64,000 nt of DNA from positions 124,001 to 188,000 of the forward strand of contig NW_024882021.1 in the NCBI RefSeq assembly GCF_019059575.1. The letters are read 5' to 3'. The position numbers and the translations under genes are program-made. The notes beneath the pieces are model-generated. The model saw only the letters and a program-made list of their open reading frames with translations, searched no databases and was not told the origin of the DNA. This document shows positions 22,370-33,318 of the stretch, in pieces (the stretch's first letter is position 1; each line of letters starts with the position of its first letter). This stretch comes from Amphibalanus amphitrite (lineage: Eukaryota; Arthropoda; Thecostraca; Balanomorpha; Balanidae).

Positions 22370-23208
22370 TTTCGGGCCCGCGCTCCGTAGGTGCGGTGGT
22401 ACCAGCAGTAATCCTCCCGCTCGTCGCGGGAGGGCGAGGACGACCGGGAGCCACGCCTAGGCGTTCCTGGCCGCGAGCGGCGACCAGCAACTGCCCCCTC
22501 CAACCGCCGATGGGAGGTGTCCAGCCGGCTGATGACGGCGGACAGGGAAGCGATGGCGGCAGCTAGATCTCCGTCCCCAGTCGTGGCCGCAGGAGCCGGG
22601 CTGGAGTTCGCACCGACGGCGGAGACGGCGCCAGTGGGCCGAGACGCCTCCAGGAAGCGGTCAGCCGCCTCTGCGAGCTCTGCCAGCGGAGTGGCCTCCG
22701 GCAGGAGCGAGAGAGCGGCGCGGGCGGACTGCGGCAGCCGCTGGAGGAACAGGGTCCTCAGTAGGCCACTGTCCACCGACGAGTCGCCAGCCGTTGAAAG
22801 TTGTCCTCTCATATCGCGAAGAAGCTGGGAAGGCGACCTGTCGCCGAGCTGTTGATGCCGGAGCAGGGCCTCGAGGCGGCTGGCACGGGACTGGGCGAGG
22901 CGCTGGCGGAGGGCAGTGCACAGCCCGTCGAAGTCTCCTGGTGCACTGACGATAACGTCCCGTACTTGGGCCGCCACGTTGGTAGGCAGATTTGCCACCA
23001 GCAGCTTGAACTTTGTGACGGGATCGGCAATGCCAGCCACGTCGAACGCACATTCAACTTGGAGCAGCCAGAGGTCCGCCTCGTCCGGGGCAAACGCCGG
23101 CAGTCTGAATGAAGCAAGCGGTCGCGCCCGCTCGTCCGATGCAGCCGTGGTGGCAGGAGTGTCGGCCGACGCAGCCTCCTGCGAGGTGTCGCCCTCCATC
23201 ACGGGCAT
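22321..23208 (-). CDS. Ty3-element gag with CHCC zinc motif
   Basis: 295 codons from ATG at 23,208 ([10 protein letters not shown]). The middle has the retrotransposon gag fold signature: [36 protein letters not shown] and [15 protein letters not shown]. It ends with [19 protein letters not shown], the CX2-3HX9CX3C 'CHCC' knuckle typical of CsRn1 and Kabuki rather than the CCHC of most Ty3 elements. Gag packs the RNA into particles. It might also package RNA of the non-coding LTR element it sits in, but nothing here shows that. Confidence 0.85.
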   Translation of the reverse strand: MPVMEGDTSQEAASADTPATTAASDERARPLASFRLPAFAPDEADLWLLQVECAFDVAGIADPVTKFKLLVANLPTNVAAQVRDVIVSAPGDFDGLCTALRQRLAQSRASRLEALLRHQQLGDRSPSQLLRDMRGQLSTAGDSSVDSGLLRTLFLQRLPQSARAALSLLPEATPLAELAEAADRFLEASRPTGAVSAVGANSSPAPAATTGDGDLAAAIASLSAVISRLDTSHRRLEGAVAGRRSRPGTPRRGSRSSSPSRDEREDYCWYHRTYGARARKCTGPCAWTPAGNSEA

Positions 23209-23607
23209 GGTGTACACGTCACCGTACCGCGCCGCGTCCCCAGACCGGCAACTCGTCTGCCCACTGCGCTCGCTGCGCTACCGTGGTCCGGGGGTTAACA
23301 CTGTACACTGAGAGCCCGAGACGACGCACTGCTCATCCCGGACCTGGCCGCTGCCCACTACGCTCGCTGCGTTACAGAGGTCCGGGAAGGCATCACAATC
23401 CGCTGGCGTGTTGATGGCGTACCCCCATTCAGCGGCGAATCCTGCGTGCCGCGGCGGATCCTGCGTGCCTTGGGGGTCCGCACCGCGGCGAAAGAAGGTG
23501 GAAGTCCGGAAGTGGCCGTCTGGCAGGTGAGAAGGCCAGTAGTGGTCCGTACCACAGCGGGGCCAGTGAGACGGCCAGGAGTAAGTGTCTGGCAGGTGAG
23601 TCCAGAG

Positions 23608-23620
23608 TCGGGTGTCACCA
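23608..23620 (-). other. primer binding site of the Ty3 element
   Basis: Just inside the 5' (right) LTR the minus strand reads TTGGTGACACCCGAC. TGGTGACccCGAC-type sites, complementary to tRNA-Trp, are described for CsRn1-like elements; this one differs slightly, so the tRNA is uncertain. Confidence 0.55.
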
Positions 23621-23621
23621 A

Positions 23622-24192
23622 TGTGGCACGGCTGAAAGTAGCCGGTCGCCACTTGAACCGCTAGCAGTGTATACCGCTAGTAGTTCACCTCTCGTTGTGA
23701 GAGGGAGTGAAAGGATTGTCAAGGCAGAGACTACCATCCGCCACCGTCGGCACCACACAACTCCAAGGGAGGAGGAGACTCCCGATGTGGGCCCGTGTCG
23801 GTAGCTCTGAGCTTGACTAGGATGAACGAGTTACCGATCGTGGATCGTACTGATTTATTGAACAAAAATTGGCACACTATATTTCTAGCAAGGCTACCTT
23901 GCATAGGTAGTTTCAGCGTCTAAATGGTAATATTACAAATTACAGTGACAGTTGGACAAAGAAAAATTACTCCACACCTGCGCTCCTAGATTACCCTCTT
24001 AAGGCGTGACAATACAACAGCTACGGTTACAAGAGATAACATATAAGGCAGAAAACAATCACAAGACATATGTGTCAATCAATCACTGACATCTGCGTGC
24101 ATCAAAAGGATTTACTAGTTTACGACGCCGCCGCTGGGTTGCACACGCTACGGCGCCGTCGCTAGCAACGGAGCGCTGTTGCACCCGCTACA
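23622..24192 (-). repeat. 5' LTR of the Ty3 element
   Basis: Upstream LTR for the minus-strand genes; 571 bp, TG...CA, matching 18,377-18,947. Confidence 0.92.
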
Positions 24193-24196
24193 CTCA

Positions 24197-25539
24197 GATG
24201 TTACTGACTTGGCTTTAGGGAGCTAACACTGACTTCGTTGTCATGGGACGTTCTGATGATACCGACTTGGTGTCATTGAACTTTGGGGTAGTTGCCATAG
24301 GATGTCTGCAGTGACCAGGTGCATGGCAGCACAGTGGTCAGCTAGCTGGTTCGGGGCAATGACTATCCACAGATAAAAACAACGCGAGTTCGATCATCCG
24401 ATCGCCAAACCGGATATGCGATTCGATCAGTGTTTTCAGGATCGCGGAAGTATCCCATGATCAAGGTTTCCGGAGTTCAGAGGTCCGTTGACATAACCTT
24501 ACATGGCCCTGACACAGTCCGAAGTGTCATTGTGACTGAGTGGATTGATGCCTCGCTGACATGATTAGTTATTCTTTAGGTTTTTTTTTCAACTGGTCGG
24601 TCACTGGTAGAGTTGCATTATGGCTGAGTTGTTGACAAGGTTCAGTGGAACAAGATCGGTTCAATGTTTCACAGATTGAGATGTCATTTATTTGTGAGAG
24701 TACAACGTCGTTTACATCTATTCAGTTCTTACACAGGAATTTCAACATTTCAGAGCATGTGGCAGGTTTCCGGCAAGTCGAATTCAGGTGAAGTAATTCT
24801 CTCTGTGCTAGACACTTTGCCCTAGTTGATAGGTAAATTTCGTATTAATTAGTCATTATTGGTTAACATTGGATGGCAATATACTTTTAACTTTGCTTCG
24901 GTTCAAACAGACAGTCATCTCATCAGTCAGTTGAGGGTTGTGATTTGTGAAAATAATCCCAGTCAACATTGGTGATACTCCCGTCCAGTTGGAAAGTATT
25001 TGACAGAATAATGAAACGCATTTGTTATTTGGCGGGTGATGTGCTGGGCCAGAAATGTGGTTTCCGTTTATTGAGTAGGTCGTGCCGTCTGCCTACGTCC
25101 CTGAGAGAAGGGCGAGTGCTAGGTAGGACGTGCAGCCTACAGACGTCTCTTGGAGGAGGACGTCACCGGACCGTCTGCTCGCGGGGAGCAGGACGGCAGT
25201 CGCTACCCGGACGCGTAGGAGCTGAGGAGAACTGGTGATAGGGCCTGCCCCACCTATCTACCAGGGTGAGTAGCATGGCAGAGGGGGGTCCTCTGGGGGT
25301 CCATGCCCACCGAACATACACCGGCCGGGTATGGGTGGAATTCTCGGTCAGCTTACGCTCTAGGCATAAGGGCTGGGCGTGCAGTGACGGGAGCAGCAGG
25401 TCACTGGCACAAGCGACAATCCATGCTGAGGAGGTGTTCCTAGCATGTGAAAAACGGAACCATTTGAGCGTGTAAGGCGGCAAACCCCACCGCAAATACA
25501 CTGCTACCGGAGTATAAAGAGTCGAACACTCCAGCGAGT
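24197..25539 (+). other. non-coding interior of the LTR element
   Basis: Continues the leader of the non-coding LTR element. It holds the fourth GACTT hairpin (24,256-24,276) and near-copies of the phrase ACTGACTTGG. No gag or pol similarity is seen in any frame. Confidence 0.6.
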
Positions 25540-26215
25540 ACAAGAGAGAGGCCAGCAGCAAACCCGACCAACAGCTTGCTTGTTTGAAGGTGACGTCGAT
25601 AGAAAATGTGTCTTATATAGGGTGATGACGACTCGATTGCTCGACTTTGTTGCACAGGTGCTGCAGGTACAGCAAACCCGACCAACAATTTACTTGCTTC
25701 AGGAGGTGACCGCAGTATCGATAAGGAAGGTGGGTTGTTTTATATCCGAGATAGGATGACTCGGTTGACTTATTTGGCACTGCTCAGGAGTTGCTGGAGC
25801 AGCAACCCGACTTACAGCTTAATGACTTTGGAAGGTAGTCGCAGCAGTCGATCGGAAAGGTATGATTCACATTCAAGGTTAGATGGTTAGATGATTAATT
25901 GGCTGCTTGTTTTATTGCACAGGTGTTGCAGAAGCAGCAAACCCGACCAACACCATAATTACTTTAGGAATTGTACTTCAGGAATTGACCAGTGTCGGAT
26001 AATTGACCACAGTGTCGATAAGACAGGTGTCTTAGGAAGATGACTCGGTTGCTTTGCTTCGTTTGCACAGATGTTGCAGAAGCAGTGAAACCGATCGACG
26101 TTAACTTGTTTCAGAAGATGACCGCAGCGTCGATAAGAAAGGTGACTTGTTTGCTGTGCTTCGTTGCACAGATGTTGCAAAAACAGCAAATCCGACAAAC
26201 AGTTGAAATGTGAGT
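25540..26215 (+). repeat. diverged tandem array with hairpin motif, inside the LTR element
   Basis: Six units of about 80-150 bp share TTGCACAGGTGTTGCAGAAG, then CAGCAAACCCGACCAACA, then a tract like CTTCAGGAGGTGACCGCAGT followed by CGATAAG.AAGGTG. Each unit has a small stem-loop: GTTGC-AGAA-GCAGC (25,924), GTTGC-TGGA-GCAGC (25,790), GCTG-CAGGTA-CAGC (25,660). Stem bases change together while loops vary. Function unknown. Confidence 0.6.
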
Positions 26216-26611
26216 AGACTTCAGGTGACTGCAGAGGGAAAGATAGTGTTTAAGACGGAAAGTGGTTTTCGTCTCGTTTTATCTCCATTCCATGGCAGGA
26301 GGTAGTACGACTCGAATCCTTGCTTAGCTGCACTTTGCAAGTCATAGCAAGTGCAAAACTCTTCAGGAGTCCATCCCGTGGCTCATCTCCAGAGTAGGAA
26401 GATAGACATAAATGCTTCATGTCCTGCTTCATCGTGAATTACTGCGTGGGTCTTGCAGTTGAGATAACAAGGCAAAGAAAAATAGTAATTCGGCCGTCAG
26501 CAGTTACCATGTGAGCTGACTGAAGCCGAAAGGTTTCGATTTCAGCGCAGGTACGAGGCACGAGACGTCCCGAGGGAAGGTCTTGCCGGTAAAGCTAAAC
26601 CGAGCAGAACC

Positions 26612-26771
26612 GCAACGGTAAGGGACAATGCCAATGTAACGAAATATTGGATTGATTTCGTTGTTTCGACTTTCGAGTAACACTTAGGTTAGCAACGGTA
26701 AGGGACAATGCAACATTAACGAAATATTTGCTTGATTTCGTTGTCTCGACTTTCGAGTAAGACTTAGGTTA
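26612..26771 (+). repeat. 80-bp tandem duplication with 8-bp hairpin
   Basis: Two units (26,612-26,691 and 26,692-26,771) start GCAACGGTAAGGGACAATGC and end CGACTTTCGAGTAA.ACTTAG. Each holds the stem AACGAAAT / ATTTCGTT with a 9-nt A/T/G loop. It is part of the structured interior of the LTR element. Confidence 0.75.
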
Positions 26772-28037
26772 ATGTTTTTATAGCAAGATTCTGGAGTAGC
26801 ATCAACTGTGCAAACTGACCACACCTTTTCCTGTGGAACGATTTGAATATGAACCCGAAAGCCTATGCAGTTAGAACCTGCAATCCTATGTGAACTCGTT
26901 CAGCACTCATGTGAATCATTTGGCAATCCCAAAGCTGAACGAAGAGTCAACGTCATATTGAATGGAAGGTGTACCAGTTACTGTGGTTGACTTTCGTTGT
27001 ATTGTCTGCAACAGACACCGCGCTGCCGAGTGGAGGTCCTGATGGATTTATCCAACCCTGCATGGAGCGCCACCATCTCGTGAGTGACCAGCGACGGTGA
27101 TGTCGGGTCACGAACAAAAGTAAGAACAACCCTTGAGATCAAAAGATCAAAGCCAACGGGCATGTGCTCACTTGTTAAAGTCAAGCAGACGAGTTTGCTA
27201 CAATCTGCTTCAGCGTATGCATGAAGGTCGTGATAAGGGTCAGTTGGTGCTCGAGGTATAAGTTGTGGTGAAGCAACAATCTTGTGCATTGCCTTGAAAC
27301 TAGATCCAGCGACATGGATCTGTGCAGACCAAAAGATGCGCGGGCATAGAACCGGCATAGACAATAGGACAAACTGCTCGTGTGCTGCGATGCTTGCATC
27401 GTCTGGTCCCTCCCAATGTCCTCAGGTCATTGGAGCCAGCAGCAGAGTGCGTCCTACACAGGTATCTGAGATACCAAAAGGTCTACAAGCACCACCAATC
27501 TCTCGGCATGTCAGATTGACTTCAGCCTCAACACCTCACCCGAGCCCTTAGGACCAACATCTCGATGCTGAGTGCTGCCAGAGGTCGGAAACGCATCCTT
27601 CTGTTCTAACGGAGGCAAACGATCACTCGCCCGTCGGTTGTAACTTATCTCCTCCAGGTGTGGCGGCCATAAAGCAGACGGATGGACCCATCACGTTATC
27701 ACTCGTGAGTTTTTAAAGTCGAAGCCCGTATTGGGAATCGTTAACAAGCGTACCCTTTACATTGCACGAATGACGACATGCTCCTTTGTAAATCGTTTCC
27801 GGTAAACCACGAAATTCCCATCCCAGAAACAGTCCACAGGTCAGTAGCAAGGAGATGTGGTTCCCAGAATAATATAAATGTAAAGGTGCAGTGATTGCCT
27901 TTTTCCAAGATTTTGTGAAGACGCCGCATTTGCCATTGTCTACAAGTCAAACTCGGTTTGACCCAGTCAGACTGTAAGTCTATTATTACGTACGTATACC
28001 CGTTCACCCCCTAAGGTTACAGTTCTTCGTTCGCCAT
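26772..28037 (+). other. non-coding interior of the LTR element, 3' part
   Basis: No conserved protein frame. Several frames of 70-130 codons lack motifs. The segment leads to the purine tract before the right LTR. Confidence 0.5.
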
Positions 28038-28051
28038 AAAAATGGGAGGGA
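28038..28051 (+). other. polypurine tract of the non-coding LTR element
   Basis: AAAAATGGGAGGGA immediately before the right LTR (TGTGAGAAAT). Together with the primer site it shows the parts needed in cis for reverse transcription are intact. Confidence 0.75.
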
Positions 28052-29233
28052 TGTGAGAAATATCGTTTCCGTCTGCTCTGAGCGGCATCGGCGACTCTCA
28101 TTATTTCCAGCGACGGGAAGCGCCCCGTCAGTCGGCCCGGAGGCCAAAGCCGACCAACCGGCGGCGGCTCGCGCGGTTCCTATCTCGCTGACCTCCACCG
28201 TTTGCACCACAACAAAAACACTCGACGAGGGTTAAGCACGTAGTGGTAGACAGGGAACGTGAGAACCTGAATGTAGGATGATCAGTTAACAACTGATAAT
28301 GAGCTGACGCCTTTGTGCAAGACCGGTAAGACCGGTGTAAAAACGCACACACCAAGGGCAAACGACTGTCAGAGAGGTATAAAACGGGCGCCAGACGCAG
28401 CAGCGACTCACTCACACAGTCCACACCACACTCAACAACATCCACTCTCCAACACTCCACTCAACATGCACAAGTAAGTACCTACGTAAGAATGACTCAG
28501 ACCGGACGGTCTGCCCCAGCCAGCTCTCTTGGAGCTGTGCTGTGGGGACAAGGTGACGTGATGTCTTCTAGGAAGTCCGTTTAACTTGCCGAACTATTCG
28601 GTATATGGTTGAACTGTTTGTTTTGTCTTTCGGCTAACCATTCGGTTATCTCTTTCGGCTTTTTGTTTGGTGACCGTTGACCGCCGTTGTCCGGTCTCAC
28701 TGCGCTGTTTGTGTTTCAGCCTGCCCGCCATCATGACGCTGACCAGGGAGCCGATTGGCTCGGCTTGGCGGCAGCAGGCTGTTCTTTCGGCACTCTTCCG
28801 GCCTCTACAATATCGGCATACTCGAGTGCGATAGCAACTCGAGTGGGACTGATTTTCGGTCTTCTTTCGACACTCTTCCGTCTTCTTCGATATCAGCCTG
28901 TGCTAATGCAGCGGCTATTCGTGCAGGACTGATTTTCGGCCTTGTCTCGTTTAATGACTCGATCGCTTCCTTTTGACATTTTGGATTCGACCTCATCTTT
29001 TGGCTCATTTCAATATATCTACTTTTTGTTCATGTCTGTGTGCTGGTGGAATGGATAGTGTTAGAAGAAGAGGAAACACACACATACATCGATCTTGTTT
29101 TCAGTGCAGTAGTTAATATCCCTAGACAACACATAGAGTAATATAGTGAAGGACACAATCCCCTAGACATATCTAGCGATAAGACAGCAATGCAGCATAG
29201 CAGCATATACAAAGGGACAACTTTCAAATTACA
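28052..29233 (+). repeat. right LTR of the non-coding LTR element
   Basis: Copy of 16,463-17,644; followed by the target duplication GTAC (29,234-29,237). Confidence 0.9.
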
Positions 29234-29237
29234 GTAC

Positions 29238-30418
29238 TTACTCACGCAAAACAAGTACTTGGGCGGCCAAGTTGGCCCATCGCTAAAATGTAAACAAAGA
29301 GCAGCCTTGGGAAATTTCGCCAAGGCCGCCGCACCGCACTGGCGATTTCCACAAGACTGTTGTGTTTTGTCTGTTGTTTTTAGGGCCTTGCAACAAGATT
29401 TCAGTGCTTGGCATTGGATTTGGATATGAACAAATTGAAGATTTGCTTTTCAATAAGACAGCAAGAGTTATCAACATTGCCAAAATTATTATATGGGTGT
29501 GATTTGAATAGCTTGTTTGCTGATCATCAAAATCTTGATGTTAATATCATTTAAATGTCAAAAGTTTTCCAGGGTAAATTTGAGTGTTTTGTTTCAATAA
29601 ATTGAAATGTAAGTGCATCAGGCACAAGAGCTAAGTTTCAATCTGATTATTTTGTCAAGAGTGGTGAATCTAATGTAACGTCTTGCGAGAAAGCTTACCT
29701 AAGTGACTGAAGAAAGCGCTACAGTTTTTCAAAATCAATGTTGATCTGTTTTTTCGAACAACAGGTTGTACAACATGATGTGACATGACCTCTGTGCCCT
29801 GTACGTCACCCCTGCTGCTGCAGCAGAGCCCCAGCTTCAACTATAGTTTGTTATGGGTGGGCTCTCCGTGAACGTCTTGGTGCGTTTCTACATATTGTTG
29901 CTGTGAAAGGACTGTACATGAAAAAAATATGTAACTTGTATGTTTTTTATTGCCCTGGTACCTACTTAATGTATATTGTTGTTGTTTATGAGTGATAAAT
30001 GAATATATTTTGAGGAAAATTGAGTCATTTCAGTTTTAGTTTGTGGAACAGAACAGAAGAAGCTGCTGAGTGTGGATCATGCTTCAATTGAGAGAATCAT
30101 CCTCAGTTATCTACATATAAGCATGCTTTGTAAGCTCCTTGCATTTTGCCAGCTTCTACTTGCTAGTCAAAGTTGTAAGAAGGGTTAGGGAGAACAATTG
30201 GTACACATGCCACCATGTGCAATCACCAAACGAATGAACGTGAGGGCCAAGTCCTTCACACAGCATGGATACTTATAGGTACTGCACTAATATATAATGT
30301 TCATTATGTTCATATTAGCAACTCACCCAGGCATCCTGCCTTGTGGTATTTCTGAGTTTAAGATTTTGCAAGACTCACACTAATCAATAAGGTAAATTAT
30401 ATTGATATGTAGGTATGG
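29238..30418. other. interior of the large TIR element; no gene
   Basis: AT-rich sequence between the LTR stack and the GC-rich minisatellite. No splice-bounded exon or transposase motif was recognised. Confidence 0.35.
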
Positions 30419-31330
30419 ATGAACAATGTGCAAAGGGGTCGCACGTGCCTGCTCAGTGCTCAGCCATGGATGCACGTGCCTTCTCAACAATGGTCGTGCT
30501 TGCAGACATCTCCATGGACGAACAATGTGCAAAGGGGGGGGGGGGGGGGCCGGGGGCGTGCCTCCGCGGCCGCCTGTTGGCTCAGCCGCTGCTGCTGCTT
30601 GGCGCCGCTGCTGAGCGCTGCCGGAGACGCCGCTCGCTGCCGGAGCTGCCGGAACAGTCACCGGAGCTGCCGCCCGCTGCCGGAGCTGCGGGAGCCGGGC
30701 CCGCCGCCCATCTGTCAGGACCGCCGACGGCAGCACGCTCGTCTGTCAGGGTCTGTCAGTGCCGGCAGTGGACGCGCGCGGGTGCGGGCCGGGTACGGAC
30801 GCGCGCGGGTGCGCGCCAGGTACGGGTGCGCGCCGGCTATGGACGCGCGCGGGTGCGCACCGGCTATGGACGCGCGCGCGCTTGCGTGCCGACGATGGGC
30901 GCGCGCGCGCGCTTGCGTACCGACGATGGGCGCGCGCGCGTGTATGTCGACCATGGCTGCCGCCCGCTGCCGGAGCTGCGGGAGCCGGGCCCGCCGCCCA
31001 TCTGTCAGGACCGCCGACGGCAGCACGCCCGTCGGTCAGGGTCTGTCAGTGCCGGCTGTGGACGCGCGCGGGTGCGCGCCGGGTAAGGACGCGGCGCGCG
31101 CGCCGGCTATGGACGCGCGCGCGCGCTTGCGTGCCGACGATGGGCGCGCGCGCGTGCATGCCGGCCATGGCCGCGCGCGTGCGCCCCAGCCATGGCCGCG
31201 CGCGTGCGCCCCAGCCATGGACGCGCGCTAATGCGCGCCGGCGATGGGCACGCACGTGCCTGCTCGGCAATGGATGAGCGACGAGCGTGCCTTCTCGGAA
31301 ATGAGTATACATGCAGACATCTTCATGGAT
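30419..31330 (+). repeat. GC-rich composite minisatellite with alternating CG tracts
   Basis: A roughly 130-bp block (GGAGCTGCGGGAGCCGGGCC, CGCCGCCCATCTGTCAGGAC, GTCAGGGTCTGTCAGTGCCG) occurs at about 30,676 and again at about 30,968. Each copy is followed by short units like GCTATGGACGCGCGCGGGTG and GTGCCGACGATGGGCGCGCG. At the edges are ATGCACGTGCCTTCTC-type units. Long open frames in several frames and on both strands are by-products of a stop-free GC repeat. The (CG)n tracts could adopt Z-DNA. Confidence 0.8.
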
Positions 31331-33195
31331 GGACGCTTTCAATATGTTCAATGTGTTGAGACGGATCTGAGTAAATTGGAGAGAAACTAGGATAGTTTTA
31401 GTCCTGCTCAACTGGTTCTGCCAATAAGTACAAACACCACCTTGCTGCCAACTGCTTAACAAATACCGCATCTGTTGTACCCTTGCATGATGCATATGTA
31501 CATACAGAAACAATTACAGTCTGTTGAAATCTGAAAACATGCACTGCTGAGCACTGTGGATGAATCTGTATGAACCGTGTGGCCCAGCGAAACCTTCTGG
31601 ACCAGGTTATAATTGACAGTGACTTAGTAATCAATCCTTGCGAAGAGAAAATAGATGATTGTGCCTTAGATGAGCATAATGAAGAAGCGTTCCTGAAGTT
31701 GAGTTAGTGGCTTTCCATCATCCATGCCAGATGGCCAAAACACACCATTTCAATACTGTCCCAAAAATATATTTCAAAACACTTATTGCATGGCTATACA
31801 CACCAGCTTACTCGGTCACCACACTCAAACCAAGGCCATACAAGTAGACTCAAACACAGTCTACTGATACAAACGTCACTGGTCTCAAGTCTGTGCTCAA
31901 TGCACCAGCTGTACACTACTCACAATACGTAAGGACTCAACGTCAGCCACCAATTTTCTACATCAAATTCACATCAGGTTTTCAAAGTAACAATGCATGT
32001 GCCACTTCTGTACTTTGTGCTACAAACACAGAATAAATGATATCAGTCAGCAATGCATTGCTCATTGTCAGCGAGTCTGCAAAGTCAGTCCGCAGGCTTT
32101 GCAAGTAAGTGCAAAGTCTGCGGAGATCAGTTGCTTTACACACCACCAATATCATGCTGCAATGTGCTCAAAATATGCCCATGCACCAACAACAAAGCAC
32201 AACCATGAAGCACCACTGATAACACTTAACCTCAAAGCACACAACATGATAATTTATTTATTTTGAGTACCTACAGAAACAGAATGTCTCAAGGCCACTC
32301 GTGCTCACTCCGAAATCTGCCAGTCGCTCAGCCTTGAACATTGATATTATTTCATCTGAAATCTATTTTCTTCACTTGATCAAAGTTGATCTGCGTCATA
32401 CCTACATCTTACAACGGATGTCTCGAATTATTGGTAACGTTCAGCACTTAGCATTAACATAACAAATGATAGGTAACTTTGATTCAACGTTCCATCAAAG
32501 CTTCTTCATTGCTGGAGCTATATCACTTTCAAGTTTAAGTGCTTGATCTAAGACATTCTTGAATTACACTCGGGATGAGCTTAGTTTGAAAGCACACAAC
32601 ATAATTTTTTAATTATTTTGATAACCCACAGGATATCTAGAAGCTACACGCACTGGCTACAAATCCCACAAGTCTTGAACATTCAAATATGAATAGGAAC
32701 AGCTTTGTTTCGCACAGATTTCGCACATGGCGGGATGGCGCCATTCCGTCCCACTCATTCAGCCTCAGAAATTACAACAACACACTCAACTTACGGAATA
32801 TCCGTCAAACAAATCTTATTTACGACGACACGAGCCAAGCTAACAACGCTTGCCAGTTGCGCTAGAGATATTGGAGTGGAGACGTCAGAGAAAAAAAGTC
32901 TTTAGATTTCTCCCATTTCCCCACGTAACGTTGAACGGCCGTTGCGGCCTTATCTGGTATGCGACGGCCTTATCTGGCATAAAAAATATCTCTAGAAGTC
33001 TCTAGCTAGTGTTAAGCCTATGGACTTATAGGGAAATGTATCCGAGTACTTGGTACTGCCTCCTCCAGGTACTGGCTGGCAGACGGATCAACTTTGGAGG
33101 CCCACCATTTGGAAATTAGGCAAGTTTGAGACGAATGACTTCGGATTGGGGCCTCAGCCACCTTCTTCTACACGTTTCACTGAGTAACTCCGAAA
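31331..33195. other. interior of the large TIR element, right part; no gene
   Basis: AT-rich, no recognised coding sequence. The inward part of the right terminal inverted repeat starts at about 33,190 (AAACCCTGATAATACCTTTA). Confidence 0.35.
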
Positions 33196-33318
33196 TTTCG
33201 GAAAAAACCCTGATAATACCTTTAAGTGCCCATCGCGTTTACGCTCCGTATGTGAAACGGTCTTTAGTCAACAAATTCCGGCAGGCGGCTATTTTTCTGC
33301 TGGTAAAACTGGCCTCTG

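Larger units (their letters stand above)
18377..24192 (-). mobile_element. Ty3/gypsy retrotransposon, CsRn1/Kabuki type
   Basis: A 5,816-bp element with 571-bp LTRs (18,377-18,947 and 23,622-24,192) that look identical, flanked by CTCA on both sides (18,373-18,376; 24,193-24,196). Coding is on the minus strand: gag, then overlapping pol (protease, RT, RNase H, integrase). The unusual CHCC zinc motif in gag and the TGGTGAC primer site match the CsRn1 clade known from arthropods and flatworms. Identical LTRs mean a very recent insertion. Pol has one frame break in the integrase tail. It lies inside the non-coding LTR element. Confidence 0.92.
16463..29233 (+). mobile_element. non-coding LTR retroelement with tRNA-Pro primer site, hosting a Ty3 insertion
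   Basis: Two 1,182-bp direct repeats (16,463-17,644 and 28,052-29,233), each starting TG and ending CA, are flanked by GTAC on both sides (16,459-16,462 and 29,234-29,237). A primer binding site follows the left LTR and a purine tract precedes the right LTR. Subtracting the 5.8-kb Ty3 insertion leaves about 6.95 kb with a 4.6-kb interior. That interior holds no gag or pol frame, only structured repeats. It is thus a large non-autonomous (LARD-like) element depending on another element's proteins. Near-identical LTRs suggest recent insertion. Confidence 0.85.
16096..33318. mobile_element. large terminal-inverted-repeat element, itself filled by LTR elements
   Basis: The left end reads CAGAGGCCAGTTTACCAACA, and the right end is its inverse with small changes (CTGCTGGTAAAACTGGCCTC, then TG). 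Identity extends inward, with interruptions, through AATAGCCGC, GCCGGAATTT, AAAGACCG and CACTTAAAGG.ATTATCAGGG on both sides. A 100-bp inverted copy of the end is also duplicated at 16,186-16,289. Without the 12.8-kb LTR stack the element is about 4.5 kb. Empty-site comparison with sister repeats suggests a CTG-like 3-bp target, which would fit PIF/Harbinger; that class call is tentative. No transposase frame was found. Confidence 0.5.

Noticed and set aside
19799-23311. Plus-strand frames of up to 271 codons opposite the Ty3 element
   Set aside because: They are antisense shadows of GC-rich gag and pol, whose protein motifs are unmistakable on the minus strand.
30415-31513. Several overlapping 150-270-codon frames on both strands
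   Set aside because: Produced by a stop-poor CG-rich minisatellite; no domain, no splice structure and simultaneous openness in several frames.
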